Below are positions 1 to 8,784 of a stretch of 64,000 nt of DNA, in pieces. Position 1 is the first letter of the stretch, and every line of letters begins with the position of its first letter. A program made the translations under genes and the position numbers. Where the stretch lies: contig NZ_APHJ01000021.1 of assembly GCF_000403785.1 (NCBI RefSeq), positions 186,001 to 250,000 on the forward strand, written 5' to 3'. Source of the DNA: Gillisia sp. CAL575. Lineage in GTDB: Bacteria > Bacteroidota > Bacteroidia > Flavobacteriales > Flavobacteriaceae. Under the pieces are notes generated by a model. The model did not search any database, had not been told where the DNA came from, and saw only the letters and a list, made by a program, of their open reading frames with translations.

Positions 1-91
1 TTTTTGTAAATACTTATTATTATCAATGCAAAATCATAAGATTTCTTCGAAAGTGGGTTATTAATTTCACTCATTGCTAATTGATATTAGT

Positions 92-649
92 TTATTGCTT
101 TTTGAGTTTACTCGGATTTTGCTTTACAAAGGAATCCCAACCCGTATAACTTTTACCCACTTCCACTCTACCGGAATTGTAAAAATGACAGACCGCTGCT
201 GCCAATCCATCTGTTGAATCTAAATTCTTAGGCAATTCTTTAAGACCCAACAAACTTTGCAGCATCTTAGCCACTTGTTCCTTACTGGCATTCCCATTGC
301 CTGTAATGGCCATTTTAATCTTTTTGGGCAAGTATTCTGTAATAGGAACTTCTCTGGATAATCCGGCAGCCATGGCTACCCCTTGTGCTCTCCCGAGTTT
401 TAGCATAGATTGCACATTTTTCCCAAAAAAGGGTGCTTCTATAGCGATCTCATCTGGATGAAAAGTATCAATTAACTCCACGGTACGCTCAAAAATTAGT
501 TTCAGTTTAATATAAGGATCGCTATATTTCTGAAGTAACAACTCATTAAGTTGTAAAAACTCCATTTTTTTGTTCACTACCTTGATTAAACCAAACCCCA
601 TAATGGTGGTTCCAGGGTCGATTCCTAAAATAATTCGTTCGTTTTTCAA
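92..649 (-). CDS. ruvC: Crossover junction endodeoxyribonuclease RuvC
   Basis: Holliday-junction resolvase that cuts four-way junctions made by recombination, working with RuvAB in the cytoplasm. The 185-residue protein has the family length and the RNase H-like acidic residues: Asp11 in GIDPGT, Glu71 in IEAPFFG, and Asp144/Asp147 in the DSTDGLAAAVCH segment. The LGRAQG and GNGNASKEQV segments are also typical. It is a single gene convergent with nothing nearby; the divergent glycosyltransferase starts about 115 nt away. Nothing is unusual, and the assignment rests on clear motif recognition. Confidence 0.97.
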   Translation of the reverse strand: MKNERIILGIDPGTTIMGFGLIKVVNKKMEFLQLNELLLQKYSDPYIKLKLIFERTVELIDTFHPDEIAIEAPFFGKNVQSMLKLGRAQGVAMAAGLSREVPITEYLPKKIKMAITGNGNASKEQVAKMLQSLLGLKELPKNLDSTDGLAAAVCHFYNSGRVEVGKSYTGWDSFVKQNPSKLKKQ

Positions 650-763
650 AAGCGGAAAGTCTTTAGCGGTTACCCATTCTTAATAGTTTGTTTACTTTTG
701 AATAGGCTTTACAAAGCTACATAATTCTACTTAGCAATTCTGTTAATCTGGCGATCTGTAAAC

Positions 764-1918
764 ATGCAATTATTTATAATTTTTATGATTGTGCTCACCC
801 TAAGTTATGCGGTTTTGATAATTGCACTCCTCCTTGGTTGGAAAAAGGTCGAAAAGTTTAAATTGAAGGGAGTTACACCGGCAAACAAATTTTCCATAAT
901 AATTCCTTTTAGAAATGAAGCCGAAAATTTACCAGCTCTGCTGTATTCACTATCCAACTTGGATTATCCAAGATCTTATTTTGAAATCATTCTGGTGAAT
1001 GATGATTCTGAAGACAATTCTCTGCAAGCCTGTTTTAATTTTAAACAATCTCACCCAAATCTCGTTTTTTCTATAATTAATAATAATAGAAAAACAAACT
1101 CTCCAAAAAAGGATGCCATAATAACAGCTATTGAAGCGTCCAGATTTGAAAACATCTTAACTACAGATGCAGATTGTATAGTTCCAAGCAAATGGCTGGA
1201 AGCATATAATGAAAGTGTTCTAGGAACCAAGGCTAACTTAATAGCTGGGCCTGTAAGTTTTCTAAATGGACCATCTAATAAAGAAAAGTTCTTAAACTAT
1301 CTGATTGCTTTTCAAGATTTGGATTTTATGAGTCTGCAAGCTGTCAGCATAGGAGCATTCGGATTAAAAAAACCTTTTATGTGTAATGCCGCCAATATGT
1401 GTTATAAGAAAGATGCCTTTTTAAATGCAGAAGGATATGTAGGGAATTCAAATATTTCTGGTGGAGATGATGTTTTTCTACTTCAGAAGTTTATCGAATT
1501 AAATTACCCGGTATCCTACTTAAAATCTGAAGTTGCTATTGTAAAAACGAAACCTCAGCCCTCCTTAGAATCACTGTTTTCACAACGAATTCGGTGGGCA
1601 GCAAAAGCGACAGCTTATAAAAGCACTTTTGCAAAGCTCGTTGGACTAATCGTTTTATTGGTAAATCTATTCTTGGTGATTGGACTTATTTTGACTCTCT
1701 TAAACAAAGTGAATTATGAACTAGTGCTCTTCAGTTTTCTTATAAAGTTTTTGGTGGATTTCATATTACTTTATCATTCAGCAATTTTCTTCAGAAAGCA
1801 ATTGATACTGAGTCATTACTTATGGTCTAGCCTTTTATATCCATTTTTCTCCACAACAGTAGCGATTGCATCTTTATTCAGTGGATTCCAATGGAAAGGA
1901 AGAAATTTTAGAAAATAG
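764..1918 (+). CDS. Family 2 glycosyltransferase, membrane-bound
   Basis: Probable processive or single-transfer GT-A glycosyltransferase acting at the inner membrane on nucleotide-sugar donors. An N-terminal membrane helix (about residues 2-24) precedes the catalytic domain. Visible motifs are FSIIIPFRNE at the domain start, VNDDSED, TTDADC (the DxD-like metal site) and QRIRWAAKA (QxxRW). Two or three hydrophobic segments follow at about residues 290-375. The architecture matches GT2 enzymes that make cell-surface polysaccharide or glycolipid. The acceptor cannot be told from sequence. It stands alone, with a short REP-like stretch after it. Confidence 0.9.
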   Translation: MQLFIIFMIVLTLSYAVLIIALLLGWKKVEKFKLKGVTPANKFSIIIPFRNEAENLPALLYSLSNLDYPRSYFEIILVNDDSEDNSLQACFNFKQSHPNLVFSIINNNRKTNSPKKDAIITAIEASRFENILTTDADCIVPSKWLEAYNESVLGTKANLIAGPVSFLNGPSNKEKFLNYLIAFQDLDFMSLQAVSIGAFGLKKPFMCNAANMCYKKDAFLNAEGYVGNSNISGGDDVFLLQKFIELNYPVSYLKSEVAIVKTKPQPSLESLFSQRIRWAAKATAYKSTFAKLVGLIVLLVNLFLVIGLILTLLNKVNYELVLFSFLIKFLVDFILLYHSAIFFRKQLILSHYLWSSLLYPFFSTTVAIASLFSGFQWKGRNFRK

Positions 1919-2016
1919 AAAAAGTCACTTCTCAACTATAACCTGTATTGAGCGAAGTCGAAATGACTTGTCGCTGCCAACTGCTAATTGTTTATTGATT
2001 ATTGATTATTGCAAAT
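1919..2016. repeat. Short intergenic REP-like sequence
   Basis: The spacer between the glycosyltransferase and the convergent lipoprotein gene contains a GAGCGAAGTCGAAATGAC-type segment near 1949-1966. This is the kind of short repeat often seen between genes in flavobacteria, with related sequence near 62570. Only one unit is present here, so the repeat call rests on recognising the family. Confidence 0.4.
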
Positions 2017-2493
2017 CTACTCTGCCTTAATAAGAATTGGCATTTTAAATACGCTGGAAACAGGAATTCCTCGTTTTATTGCGGGGTATATTTTCGGTAA
2101 GGAATCCACACTTTGCCTAACCCATAACTCCAATTCTGGTAGTTGATTAGTAATTATTGTATCTACTCTAACTGAGTCTACAATGGGCTTTCCAGATTTA
2201 GAGATCTCCAGATACAAGAATAAGGTATCGTCTATAGCTTGGGTTACGATTGGTTGCTGTTTGGTTAAATATGCGTAAATAGAATTGGCAACTGTCGTTT
2301 CAAAACAACTTCTTGCCTTGGCTAATTCTTTGACAGATTTACAATTTTCGAAAGCAGGATATTCATCTACTTCTTTCCAATTTAAAGATTGTGATTCTTG
2401 GGTAAGCACCTCTTCAGAAGAGATCTTCTTGGTTTCAAAATTATTACAACACACCAAAATTGGAAAAATAAGCAGAAGTAATGTTTTTCTCAT
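2017..2493 (-). CDS. Putative lipoprotein with TonB-C-like region
   Basis: A 158-residue exported protein. The N-terminus has a basic start, a hydrophobic core and a lipobox-like LVCC near residue 15, so it is probably lipid-anchored. The rest resembles the C-terminal energy-transduction fold repeated at the end of the neighbouring M56 protein: a YPAFENC start, a short Cys-containing helix, then a strand-rich region with SKSGKPIVDSVRVD. It lies downstream of the TPR and M56/BlaI genes on the same strand, with a 60-nt gap, and may be the last gene of that operon. Its biochemical function is unknown. Confidence 0.6.
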   Translation of the reverse strand: MRKTLLLLIFPILVCCNNFETKKISSEEVLTQESQSLNWKEVDEYPAFENCKSVKELAKARSCFETTVANSIYAYLTKQQPIVTQAIDDTLFLYLEISKSGKPIVDSVRVDTIITNQLPELELWVRQSVDSLPKIYPAIKRGIPVSSVFKMPILIKAE

Positions 2494-2554
2494 GCAGCTA
2501 ACTATCTAGTCTATGGAATTCCAAAAATAGTGAATTTAAGCAGCTTAGGAAAAA

Positions 2555-3697
2555 CTATTCTCCGTTTAGGTGCAATTCTTCCTTAATATCTTTAATTCTA
2601 ATTTGTGCTAGATGTATCAACTCAAAATTTCCTTTACTTGAATACTTATCAAGGTAGGCCTGATAATAGTTTAGAACTGACTTTTTATCTTTAAAATAAT
2701 TATCTGCCGCAATCGCTCGCTCGTATAAAGCCCTCTCATTATTTGGGTTTTCCTCTAATGCGCTATTGAAATATTGAAGTGCTTTTTTATAATCTTCTTG
2801 CAGCTTGTAAGTTAAAGCAAGACTAAGAAATTCGGCATCTACGGGCTGTTTTTTTATTAAAAGTGCCAGTAGCAGATGAGCCTCAGATTTCTTAAGATCT
2901 CCAGTTCTCGCATATAATTTGCCGAGATTGTAATGTGTGTCAGAGTTTCTGTCTTCATATCCAAGAGCCAAATTATATTGTGAAATTGCCTCTATATGAT
3001 AATGGAGACGATAATAACAATGCCCTAATTTAGAATGCACAAATTCGTTTCCTTGCCCTAATTCCAATAATTTCTCAAAAGGGGTTATTGCGAGGATAAA
3101 AGAATTTTCATTAAAATAAGTTTGAGCCAAAATAGAAAGTAGTGAAGCATTGGAAGGATTTGCTTCTAAACCTTGTAAACTGAGTTCTTCTGCCAAAGGA
3201 AAATTCCTTTTGCTCAATGCATCTTTGGCAAGTTTGTATAGAGCTTGTTGATGGTTGGGATCTATTTCAATAGTTCTTTCCAAAAAACCGATATAGGTGC
3301 TATCATTTTGTTTTTCCTTTATAATTCCACGCTGAAATTGAAAACTGGCAGTCTTGGGATATTTTGCTGATAGCAGGTCAAACAAACTATCTGCGGAATT
3401 TAATTCTCCAGCTTTTATAAGCACTTCTCCATAATCTATAGCAGAAAGCAACTTATTTGGATTTTGAAGTACTATTACTTTATAGGTTTTTATAGCAGAA
3501 TCAAGCTTTCCTGAGGCAACATAAGCTTTTGCTAACCGAAGCTGCACAGCATCTGAACTCTCCTTAAGATTTTCCAATTGCTGAATAGCTTCCGTATAAT
3601 TGCCAATTGCATATAAACTGTCTGCAATAGCTAAAGTTGGGGTTTGCGCCCCGACTTTAAAAACCATCAACATAATTAACAAGCTAATTTTACTCAT
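2555..3697 (-). CDS. TPR-repeat protein, exported
   Basis: A 380-residue protein with a signal peptide (hydrophobic to about residue 17, ending VGAQ) followed by roughly nine tetratricopeptide repeats. Examples are the helices around LAKAYVASGKLDSAIKTYK and ALQYFNSALEENPNNERALYERA. TPR arrays are protein-binding scaffolds, so it probably acts as a periplasmic or membrane-associated partner. Its start overlaps the end of the M56 gene by 8 nt, which indicates translational coupling and a joint role with the BlaI/M56 sensor. Confidence 0.85.
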   Translation of the reverse strand: MSKISLLIMLMVFKVGAQTPTLAIADSLYAIGNYTEAIQQLENLKESSDAVQLRLAKAYVASGKLDSAIKTYKVIVLQNPNKLLSAIDYGEVLIKAGELNSADSLFDLLSAKYPKTASFQFQRGIIKEKQNDSTYIGFLERTIEIDPNHQQALYKLAKDALSKRNFPLAEELSLQGLEANPSNASLLSILAQTYFNENSFILAITPFEKLLELGQGNEFVHSKLGHCYYRLHYHIEAISQYNLALGYEDRNSDTHYNLGKLYARTGDLKKSEAHLLLALLIKKQPVDAEFLSLALTYKLQEDYKKALQYFNSALEENPNNERALYERAIAADNYFKDKKSVLNYYQAYLDKYSSKGNFELIHLAQIRIKDIKEELHLNGE

Positions 3698-5144
3698 TTA
3701 CTTCAAATACTATAGGAAGTGAATACATTACACCAACTGTAGTTCCGTTTTGTTCTCCAGGAGTCATTTGTGGTAAAGAATTAATCACGCGTTTCCCTTC
3801 TTCTTCCAATTTCGGATGCGCAGCTCTAGATTTCACATCTACAATGTTCCCAGTTTTATCTATTTTAAATTGAACGATCACTCTGTTTACTCCTGTAAGT
3901 CCTACTTCTTTTCCTAAATTGGAATTGAAGTTTCCAATTACATGTTCTTGTATTTTTTGAGACATGCATTTCTTTTGCTCTTCGTTACTGGCTAAATTCT
4001 CACAACCTGGATAAAGTGGCACTTGATCTATTAATGCAAATGGTACATCTGTTCCTGGGAAACCATTCGATGAAGATTTATCTGGGTATTGAGCAGGAGG
4101 AGGAAGAGGTAAATCGTTCTCATCTTTAACTATCTGTTCCATAATGCTAAAAAACTGTTCTCTTTCAACTTCGGAAAGTTCCTTGCCTTCATCTAATGCC
4201 TGTTTAATTTCGACTAACTGCTTAGAAATTGAACTTTCCTTAGCCATTTCTTCAGGACCCTCCTGAGCACAGGAAACAATTGTCAGCATAATCAGCAGTA
4301 GCGGTAAGATTACCAAATACTTGAACTTTGCGATGGTTTTAGATTTTGATTTTTGTAACATAACTATTCGTTTTTTGATTAATGAATGATTAAAAAATTG
4401 ATTGATGAATGAAATATTTTGTGTGTTGAAAGCAGTGTTTAATAATTGTTCATAATAACTTCGCTTTTCTACTATTTTAACCACGTTGGAGTCTGCGATG
4501 AATTCGTGCAAAGCGGCTATTCTATTCTGGTAGATATAAATTAGCGGATTAAACCAGAAAATGATTTTTAATATTTCAAAAAACACAAGATCATAACTAT
4601 GCTTTTGCTCCACATGAATTAACTCGTGTGCTACAATTTGTTCCTTCTCGATTGCAGTTAATTCATCTCCTAAAAATATGGTTTTATTAAAAGTGCAGGC
4701 GACATTAGAGGAAGGAATTTCGACAATCTTAAATTGTTTTACTTCTGAAATAACATTAAACTTGAACAATTTGCGCAAGTTAAAAAGCTTTTTACCAACG
4801 ATCCCTAAACTTACAATGGCACCAATGCAATAAATAATTATCATCCAGTTAAAAGAATGGCTTTTTTCAGATAATACTATTTCAGGAAGTTGCTGTGTAT
4901 TTTGCGTAACACCTCCAATATTTACTTCCGGAAGCCAAAACCTTGAAATGGATGTCACAGATTCCTGTGGTACAAAGCCAGATAACATCTCAATATTAAT
5001 TATGGGTAATAAAAATGCTAATACAGGTGTAAGAAGTAAGTAAGCCCGATTATAGTTAAAAAATGTTTCCTTTTTCAGTAAGAATTCATACACCAACAGG
5101 AATACCAACTGAAATAATACGACTTGTATAATATAAGACTGCAT
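3690..5144 (-). CDS. M56 (BlaR1/MecR1-type) membrane metallopeptidase with TonB-C domain
   Basis: Membrane sensor-peptidase. Three or four hydrophobic segments lie in residues 1-115, and the zinc motif HELIHVEQ (H173, E174, H177) is followed by the DSNVV region that often carries the third ligand. Another hydrophobic helix ends in IVSCAQ near residue 293. The C-terminal 120 residues (about 365-484) look like a TonB-type energy-transduction domain (VNRVIVQFKIDKTGNIVDV). In characterised BlaR1/MecR1 systems the peptidase relieves repression by the BlaI protein; here the BlaI gene lies 1 nt upstream. The periplasmic penicillin-binding domain of BlaR1 is absent, so the inducer is probably not a beta-lactam. 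Confidence 0.88.
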   Translation of the reverse strand: MQSYIIQVVLFQLVFLLVYEFLLKKETFFNYNRAYLLLTPVLAFLLPIINIEMLSGFVPQESVTSISRFWLPEVNIGGVTQNTQQLPEIVLSEKSHSFNWMIIIYCIGAIVSLGIVGKKLFNLRKLFKFNVISEVKQFKIVEIPSSNVACTFNKTIFLGDELTAIEKEQIVAHELIHVEQKHSYDLVFFEILKIIFWFNPLIYIYQNRIAALHEFIADSNVVKIVEKRSYYEQLLNTAFNTQNISFINQFFNHSLIKKRIVMLQKSKSKTIAKFKYLVILPLLLIMLTIVSCAQEGPEEMAKESSISKQLVEIKQALDEGKELSEVEREQFFSIMEQIVKDENDLPLPPPAQYPDKSSSNGFPGTDVPFALIDQVPLYPGCENLASNEEQKKCMSQKIQEHVIGNFNSNLGKEVGLTGVNRVIVQFKIDKTGNIVDVKSRAAHPKLEEEGKRVINSLPQMTPGEQNGTTVGVMYSLPIVFEVNE

Positions 5145-5145
5145 A

Positions 5146-5505
5146 TTAATCCTCTTTATTAATTTCCTTTAAAATAGCTTCCAGTTCTTTAGTATCAAGA
5201 TCATTTTTCTTCATAAAAAATGAAACCATGCTTTTAAAAGAACCATTAAAATAATTATCCATGAGCTTATTCATACTTTGGTTGCTATAGGTTTCCCTTT
5301 CTACAATAGGAATATAGATATAGCCTTTCCCCTCTTTCCTATGGCCAACAAAATCTTTGGATTCCAAAATCCTTACGATAGTAGAGACCGTATTATACGC
5401 GGGTTTTGGATCGGGCATCTCTTCAATGATCCCCGCAACATTCCCTTCCTTAAGTTGCCATAAGATCTGCATGATCTCCTCTTCTGCTTTCGTTAGCTGT
5501 TTCAT
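5146..5505 (-). CDS. BlaI/MecI family transcriptional repressor
   Basis: A 119-residue winged-helix DNA-binding protein of the family length. It contains the usual LTKAEEEIMQILWQL start and the recognition-helix region YNTVSTIVRILESK. It is the first gene of an operon with the M56 peptidase, TPR protein and probably a lipoprotein. A 33-bp near-perfect palindrome centred 46 bp upstream of its start is the likely operator, implying autoregulation. In the known family the paired M56 peptidase causes loss of the repressor on induction. Confidence 0.92.
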   Translation of the reverse strand: MKQLTKAEEEIMQILWQLKEGNVAGIIEEMPDPKPAYNTVSTIVRILESKDFVGHRKEGKGYIYIPIVERETYSNQSMNKLMDNYFNGSFKSMVSFFMKKNDLDTKELEAILKEINKED

Positions 5506-5534
5506 TTCTAATAAATTTATTAAAGCTAATATAG

Positions 5535-5567
5535 AACTAAATTATTAGTTGAACTAACAATTTAGTT
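5535..5567. promoter_or_regulatory. Candidate BlaI operator palindrome
   Basis: A 33-bp palindrome centred at 5551. Its outer arms are AACTAAATT (5535-5543) and AATTTAGTT (5559-5567); its inner arms are TTAGTT (5545-5550) and AACTAA (5552-5557). Only the 5544/5558 pair does not match. It lies between the divergent BlaI and DUF456 genes, where a BlaI dimer could repress its own operon and perhaps DUF456 too. Confidence 0.7.
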
Positions 5568-5612
5568 TAAATATTTAATTAATTCGATATTTTAGCTGAA
5601 AACATTAGAGAT

Positions 5613-6110
5613 ATGGAGTTACTTTTAATAATTATTGGTGGCATTTTAATGATTGTTGGTTTATTTGGCAGTTTTTTGCCGGTGTTACCGGGAGTTCCAG
5701 TAAGCTGGATCGGGCTTTTAGTTTTATATCTTGCTCCTTCTATTCCAATGAACTATTGGCTGCTTGGTATCACCTTGGTTATTGCTATTCTTATATATGC
5801 TTTAAATCTAATTATCCCAGCGATGGGAACTAAACGTTTTGGTGGAAGTAAGGCAGGAATGATTGGAGCCACTATTGGTCTTGTTGTTGGATTAATCGCA
5901 CCAATCCCATTCGGAGTATTAATTGGACCCTTTATAGGGGCTTTTCTTGGTGAAATCATTAACAAAAGCAATTCTAAGTCGGCACTTAAGGCTGCTTTTG
6001 GATCATTTATTGGATTTTTAGCTTCCAGTTTTATGGAATTTATAATTGCTTTCGGATTTTTAATTCTTTACATCTATAAGGTCTGGGATTTTCGAGATTT
6101 ACTTTTCTAA
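5613..6110 (+). CDS. DUF456 domain membrane protein
   Basis: A 165-residue integral membrane protein that is almost wholly hydrophobic, with about four or five helices. It carries the DUF456 signature: the N-terminal GGILMIVGLFGSFLPVLPGVP segment and the glycine-rich, GxxxG-like GATIGLVVGLIAPIPFGVLIG middle, as seen in small-pore or lipid-bilayer-associated families. Function is unknown for the family. It is divergent from BlaI, sharing the palindrome-bearing intergenic region. Confidence 0.88.
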   Translation: MELLLIIIGGILMIVGLFGSFLPVLPGVPVSWIGLLVLYLAPSIPMNYWLLGITLVIAILIYALNLIIPAMGTKRFGGSKAGMIGATIGLVVGLIAPIPFGVLIGPFIGAFLGEIINKSNSKSALKAAFGSFIGFLASSFMEFIIAFGFLILYIYKVWDFRDLLF

Positions 6111-6193
6111 GTTTTTACTTTCAATTAAAAGTCCAACATTTACTAAAAATCATAGTTTTCAATTTAGAGAAATAATAAAATTCTTAATTTGAA

Positions 6194-7252
6194 ATGAGTT
6201 TAAAAGAATGCGTTATGAGAATAAAAGAAAATAAGTTCCGAAATATTATCTTATATATTGTTATTACAATAAGCTTCTTGCTCATACTCGCCAGCTTGCT
6301 ATCCTTATTATATAATATTCCAAAATGGTACTTGAAAATACTTGATTTTCCACGCCTTCAGCAATTTATTGCAAGCATTCTCATGCTAATTCTCTTTGTT
6401 ATTTTAAATAGAAAATGGAAACTCACATCAATAGCTCTTACTATAGGATTATTTGCAGCAATTTTTATTCATTTTAGCTTTATATCTACATATTTATTAG
6501 GAGAAAAAGCAGTCCCTTCAGTAGATTTTTCTGAAGTGAACACTGAAAAAACTGTAGGGATTCTATTGGCCAATGTACTTATCACCAATAAAAATTCTTC
6601 AAAATTCTTAGATATAATTAGCAGTTCAAATCCAGATTTAGTTTTGGTTATGGAAGTAGATTCATGGTGGGTAGAACAACTTCATTCTTTAAAACAAGAA
6701 TACCCATATTATATGGAGTATCCTTTAGATAATGCCTACGGAATGGCACTTTACTCTAAATTTCCTTTAATTGAAACAGAAATACAGTTTTTGAATCATT
6801 CTAAAGTCCCATCTTTTAATGCGGTGGTCACATTGCCTTCTGGTAACACATTCAAATTTCACGGAGTTCATCCTGTAGCACCATTTCCAAGCGATAAATA
6901 CCCAGAAAATATAGGAGAAAATGGAAAAGATCAGCAAAAAGAAGTGGCTCTGGAAAAAGTAGGTATGCTAGTCTCTAAAAATAAAAAGCCCACTATAGTA
7001 GCGGGAGATTTTAATGATGTGTCTTGGTCTAATACCTCTCGCCTTTTCGGGCAAAATGGAAATCTAAAAGATGTAAGAATTGGTAGAGGCTTATTTAATA
7101 CATTCGATGCTCAATCAATGATCATGAGGTGGCCTTTAGACCACTTTTTCGTTTCTGAAGAAATAGCAGTAGTAGAATTTAAACGGCTATCAAAATTCGG
7201 CTCAGATCATTTTCCGTTATTCGCGAAATTATCCATAGATCAAAAACTATAA
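6194..7252 (+). CDS. Endonuclease/exonuclease/phosphatase (EEP) family membrane protein
   Basis: A 352-residue protein with three N-terminal membrane helices (about residues 18-105) followed by an EEP catalytic domain facing the periplasm or outside. Catalytic motifs visible are VMEVDSWW (metal-binding Glu), VAGDFNDVSWS (GDFN with the catalytic Asp/Asn) and SDHFPLFAKL (the terminal SDH). Relatives act on phosphodiester or phosphomonoester bonds in nucleic acids, lipids or inositol phosphates; the substrate here is unknown. An alternative start at the internal Met8 (6215) is possible. Confidence 0.87.
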   Translation: MSLKECVMRIKENKFRNIILYIVITISFLLILASLLSLLYNIPKWYLKILDFPRLQQFIASILMLILFVILNRKWKLTSIALTIGLFAAIFIHFSFISTYLLGEKAVPSVDFSEVNTEKTVGILLANVLITNKNSSKFLDIISSSNPDLVLVMEVDSWWVEQLHSLKQEYPYYMEYPLDNAYGMALYSKFPLIETEIQFLNHSKVPSFNAVVTLPSGNTFKFHGVHPVAPFPSDKYPENIGENGKDQQKEVALEKVGMLVSKNKKPTIVAGDFNDVSWSNTSRLFGQNGNLKDVRIGRGLFNTFDAQSMIMRWPLDHFFVSEEIAVVEFKRLSKFGSDHFPLFAKLSIDQKL

Positions 7253-7428
7253 AAAGAAAAACCATTTTAGAAGGTAAAAAACTCTTTTTAATAATTCTAC
7301 TTAAACAAGGCTAGCTACCCCTTATTCGTTTAAATACAAGTTCAAAAATTTAACTTTTTGAACTAAAAAATAAAAAATTTCGGATCTGTTTTTATGATAT
7401 ATTTATTTGCTTTTCTAAACAACCGAAT

Positions 7429-8232
7429 ATGTCAAAAAAACTCATATTATTATGGTTACTAGTAGTTTGCTTTTCCTGTAGTCCAGATTCACAGAATGAA
7501 GAAGTTTCAGAGATAGAGAAAACATTTGATGTAAATTTCATAACTCCAAAAAGTCAAATTCTAGTGGATGTTCCATTTCAAATCCAAGTGGAATCTAATG
7601 ATCCTATTTATGAAATTAATAGAATCACGAACAATGGTAGTCAAGGAATTGTAGCTGCGATGCCAGGAACTGCTCTGGAAGATCAATTCTTAATTCTGAA
7701 TTTACAGTTCGCAACACTTGGAAACCAAGATGCGAAATTTGAATTTATTAGCACCAGCGGAAAAAAGGCTTATAAAACATTTAATTTTGAGGTAGTTCGT
7801 GGAAGCGCAGTGAAACTAATAGGCTTTAAGATTAATTCCTTTTATAATATAAATGGAACTTGGGATGCCGAATATGCAGAGGATGACCCTAACAGGTTAG
7901 CTGATATTATATTTTCTTTCCAAAAATTGAACACAGCTCACTTTTCAAACCCCAAACAAAGTTTGACACATTGGTATCTTTCACCCGTTTACCCAAATCA
8001 GCAACAATTAGAGTGGAACCTTTCTCAAGAAGAGCTTTATATTTCTGACCGCTCTATATTTGAGATTGGTATTGGAGATGATGATGGAGATGGAATTGGG
8101 GATGATTTAACGCGTAGTTTTCGAGGATTGAACATTAGATTAAACGACTATAGAGACTCTAAACCTTCAGATATTAATATTAGCAGTGAAGAATATGGTA
8201 TTGATGTGAGTGTTCAATTAGAATGGTTGTAA
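7429..8232 (+). CDS. Putative lipoprotein, unknown function
   Basis: A 267-residue exported protein. The N-terminus ends in VVCFSCSPDSQ, a lipobox with the lipid-modified Cys near residue 17. The mature part is strand-rich, and an Asp/Gly-rich GDDDGDGIGDD stretch near residues 217-227 looks like a calcium-binding loop. No family is recognised. It is the last chromosomal gene before the left boundary of the proposed island. A hairpin at about 8266-8295 may end its transcript. Confidence 0.7.
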   Translation: MSKKLILLWLLVVCFSCSPDSQNEEVSEIEKTFDVNFITPKSQILVDVPFQIQVESNDPIYEINRITNNGSQGIVAAMPGTALEDQFLILNLQFATLGNQDAKFEFISTSGKKAYKTFNFEVVRGSAVKLIGFKINSFYNINGTWDAEYAEDDPNRLADIIFSFQKLNTAHFSNPKQSLTHWYLSPVYPNQQQLEWNLSQEELYISDRSIFEIGIGDDDGDGIGDDLTRSFRGLNIRLNDYRDSKPSDINISSEEYGIDVSVQLEWL

Positions 8233-8427
8233 AATAAAGCAATACAAAACTCACTAAAAAGAAAAAAGCCCTTTTCCAATAGTATGGAAAAAAGCTTCTC
8301 ATTGGTAAATACTGGAAAAACAGTATCTTAACCACGTTGTCTCAACTTCTTGAGACACACAACACAACTTCATTATACTTGCCAAATAGAAGCTTCAATT
8401 TCTTGAAGTTTCTATTTGCAATCTTAT
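8233..8427. other. Hairpin-rich spacer outside the left island junction
   Basis: No gene is seen here. Four inverted repeats follow each other: TTTTCCA/TGGAAAA at about 8272-8291, ATACTG/CAGTAT at about 8310-8327, TGTCTCAA/TTGAGACA at 8338-8357, and a 16-bp stem with one mismatch (8383-8398 with 8403-8418). The last sits 10 nt before the tRNA-like repeat and could be the old downstream end of the tRNA-Asp transcript, but it lacks a T tract. The 65-codon open frame over this stretch is judged not to be a gene. Confidence 0.5.
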
Positions 8428-8447
8428 GGTTTGGACGAGACTCGAAC
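8428..8447 (-). repeat. tRNA-Asp 3'-end fragment, proposed left attachment site
   Basis: GGTTTGGACGAGACTCGAAC here matches the complement of the tRNA-Asp acceptor and T-arm 3' end (51176-51195) at 19 of 20 positions, in the same orientation. No tRNA can be folded around it. A 3' tRNA fragment at the far end of an element whose integrase abuts the intact tRNA is the usual product of tRNA-targeted integration. Confidence 0.72.
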
Positions 8448-8498
8448 CAACCACGTAATCCCTTTATTTATAGGCTTCTTCAAAGGCCTATTTTTCGA

Positions 8499-8510
8499 AC
8501 GCACCGAATT
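8499..8510 (+). repeat. ACGCACCGAATT, copy near left end
   Basis: This 12-nt sequence lies about 50 nt inside the left attachment repeat and is found again at 51054-51065, about 110 nt inside the right one. Matching short sequences near both ends of an element are expected for integrase arm-type binding sites. The surrounding sequence also holds an inverted repeat TAGGC/GCCTA (8471-8490). Confidence 0.5.
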
Positions 8511-8784
8511 TCGAACCTTTTAACGTATTTTTAACAGTTTCTGAAGAGTATATACTCAAAGAATACTATTTGAATACAAATGATGATATTCGGATGCTAT
8601 TTATTAAGAACAAACTCGATGTAAACCTAAGTTTTCAAAGAGGGCTGGCAAATATACAATTTCTTATTTCTACTATACAAATAAACTTTTCGCTTTATTT
8701 AGCTGATAAGGTTAAAGAATGCTATAATTCTAAGTCCGAAAATTATGAGCCGAATAATTCTTCTTAATCAAATCATTTATTATG

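Noticed and set aside
3690-5505. Beta-lactam resistance regulator pair
   Set aside because: The M56 protein lacks a penicillin-binding sensor domain and no beta-lactamase gene is near.
8337-8534. 65-codon frame across the left island junction
   Set aside because: It runs through hairpins and the tRNA fragment, so it cannot be a conserved gene.
8570-8767. 65-codon frame before fic
   Set aside because: No domain, no ribosome site, and it ends in the fic operator region.
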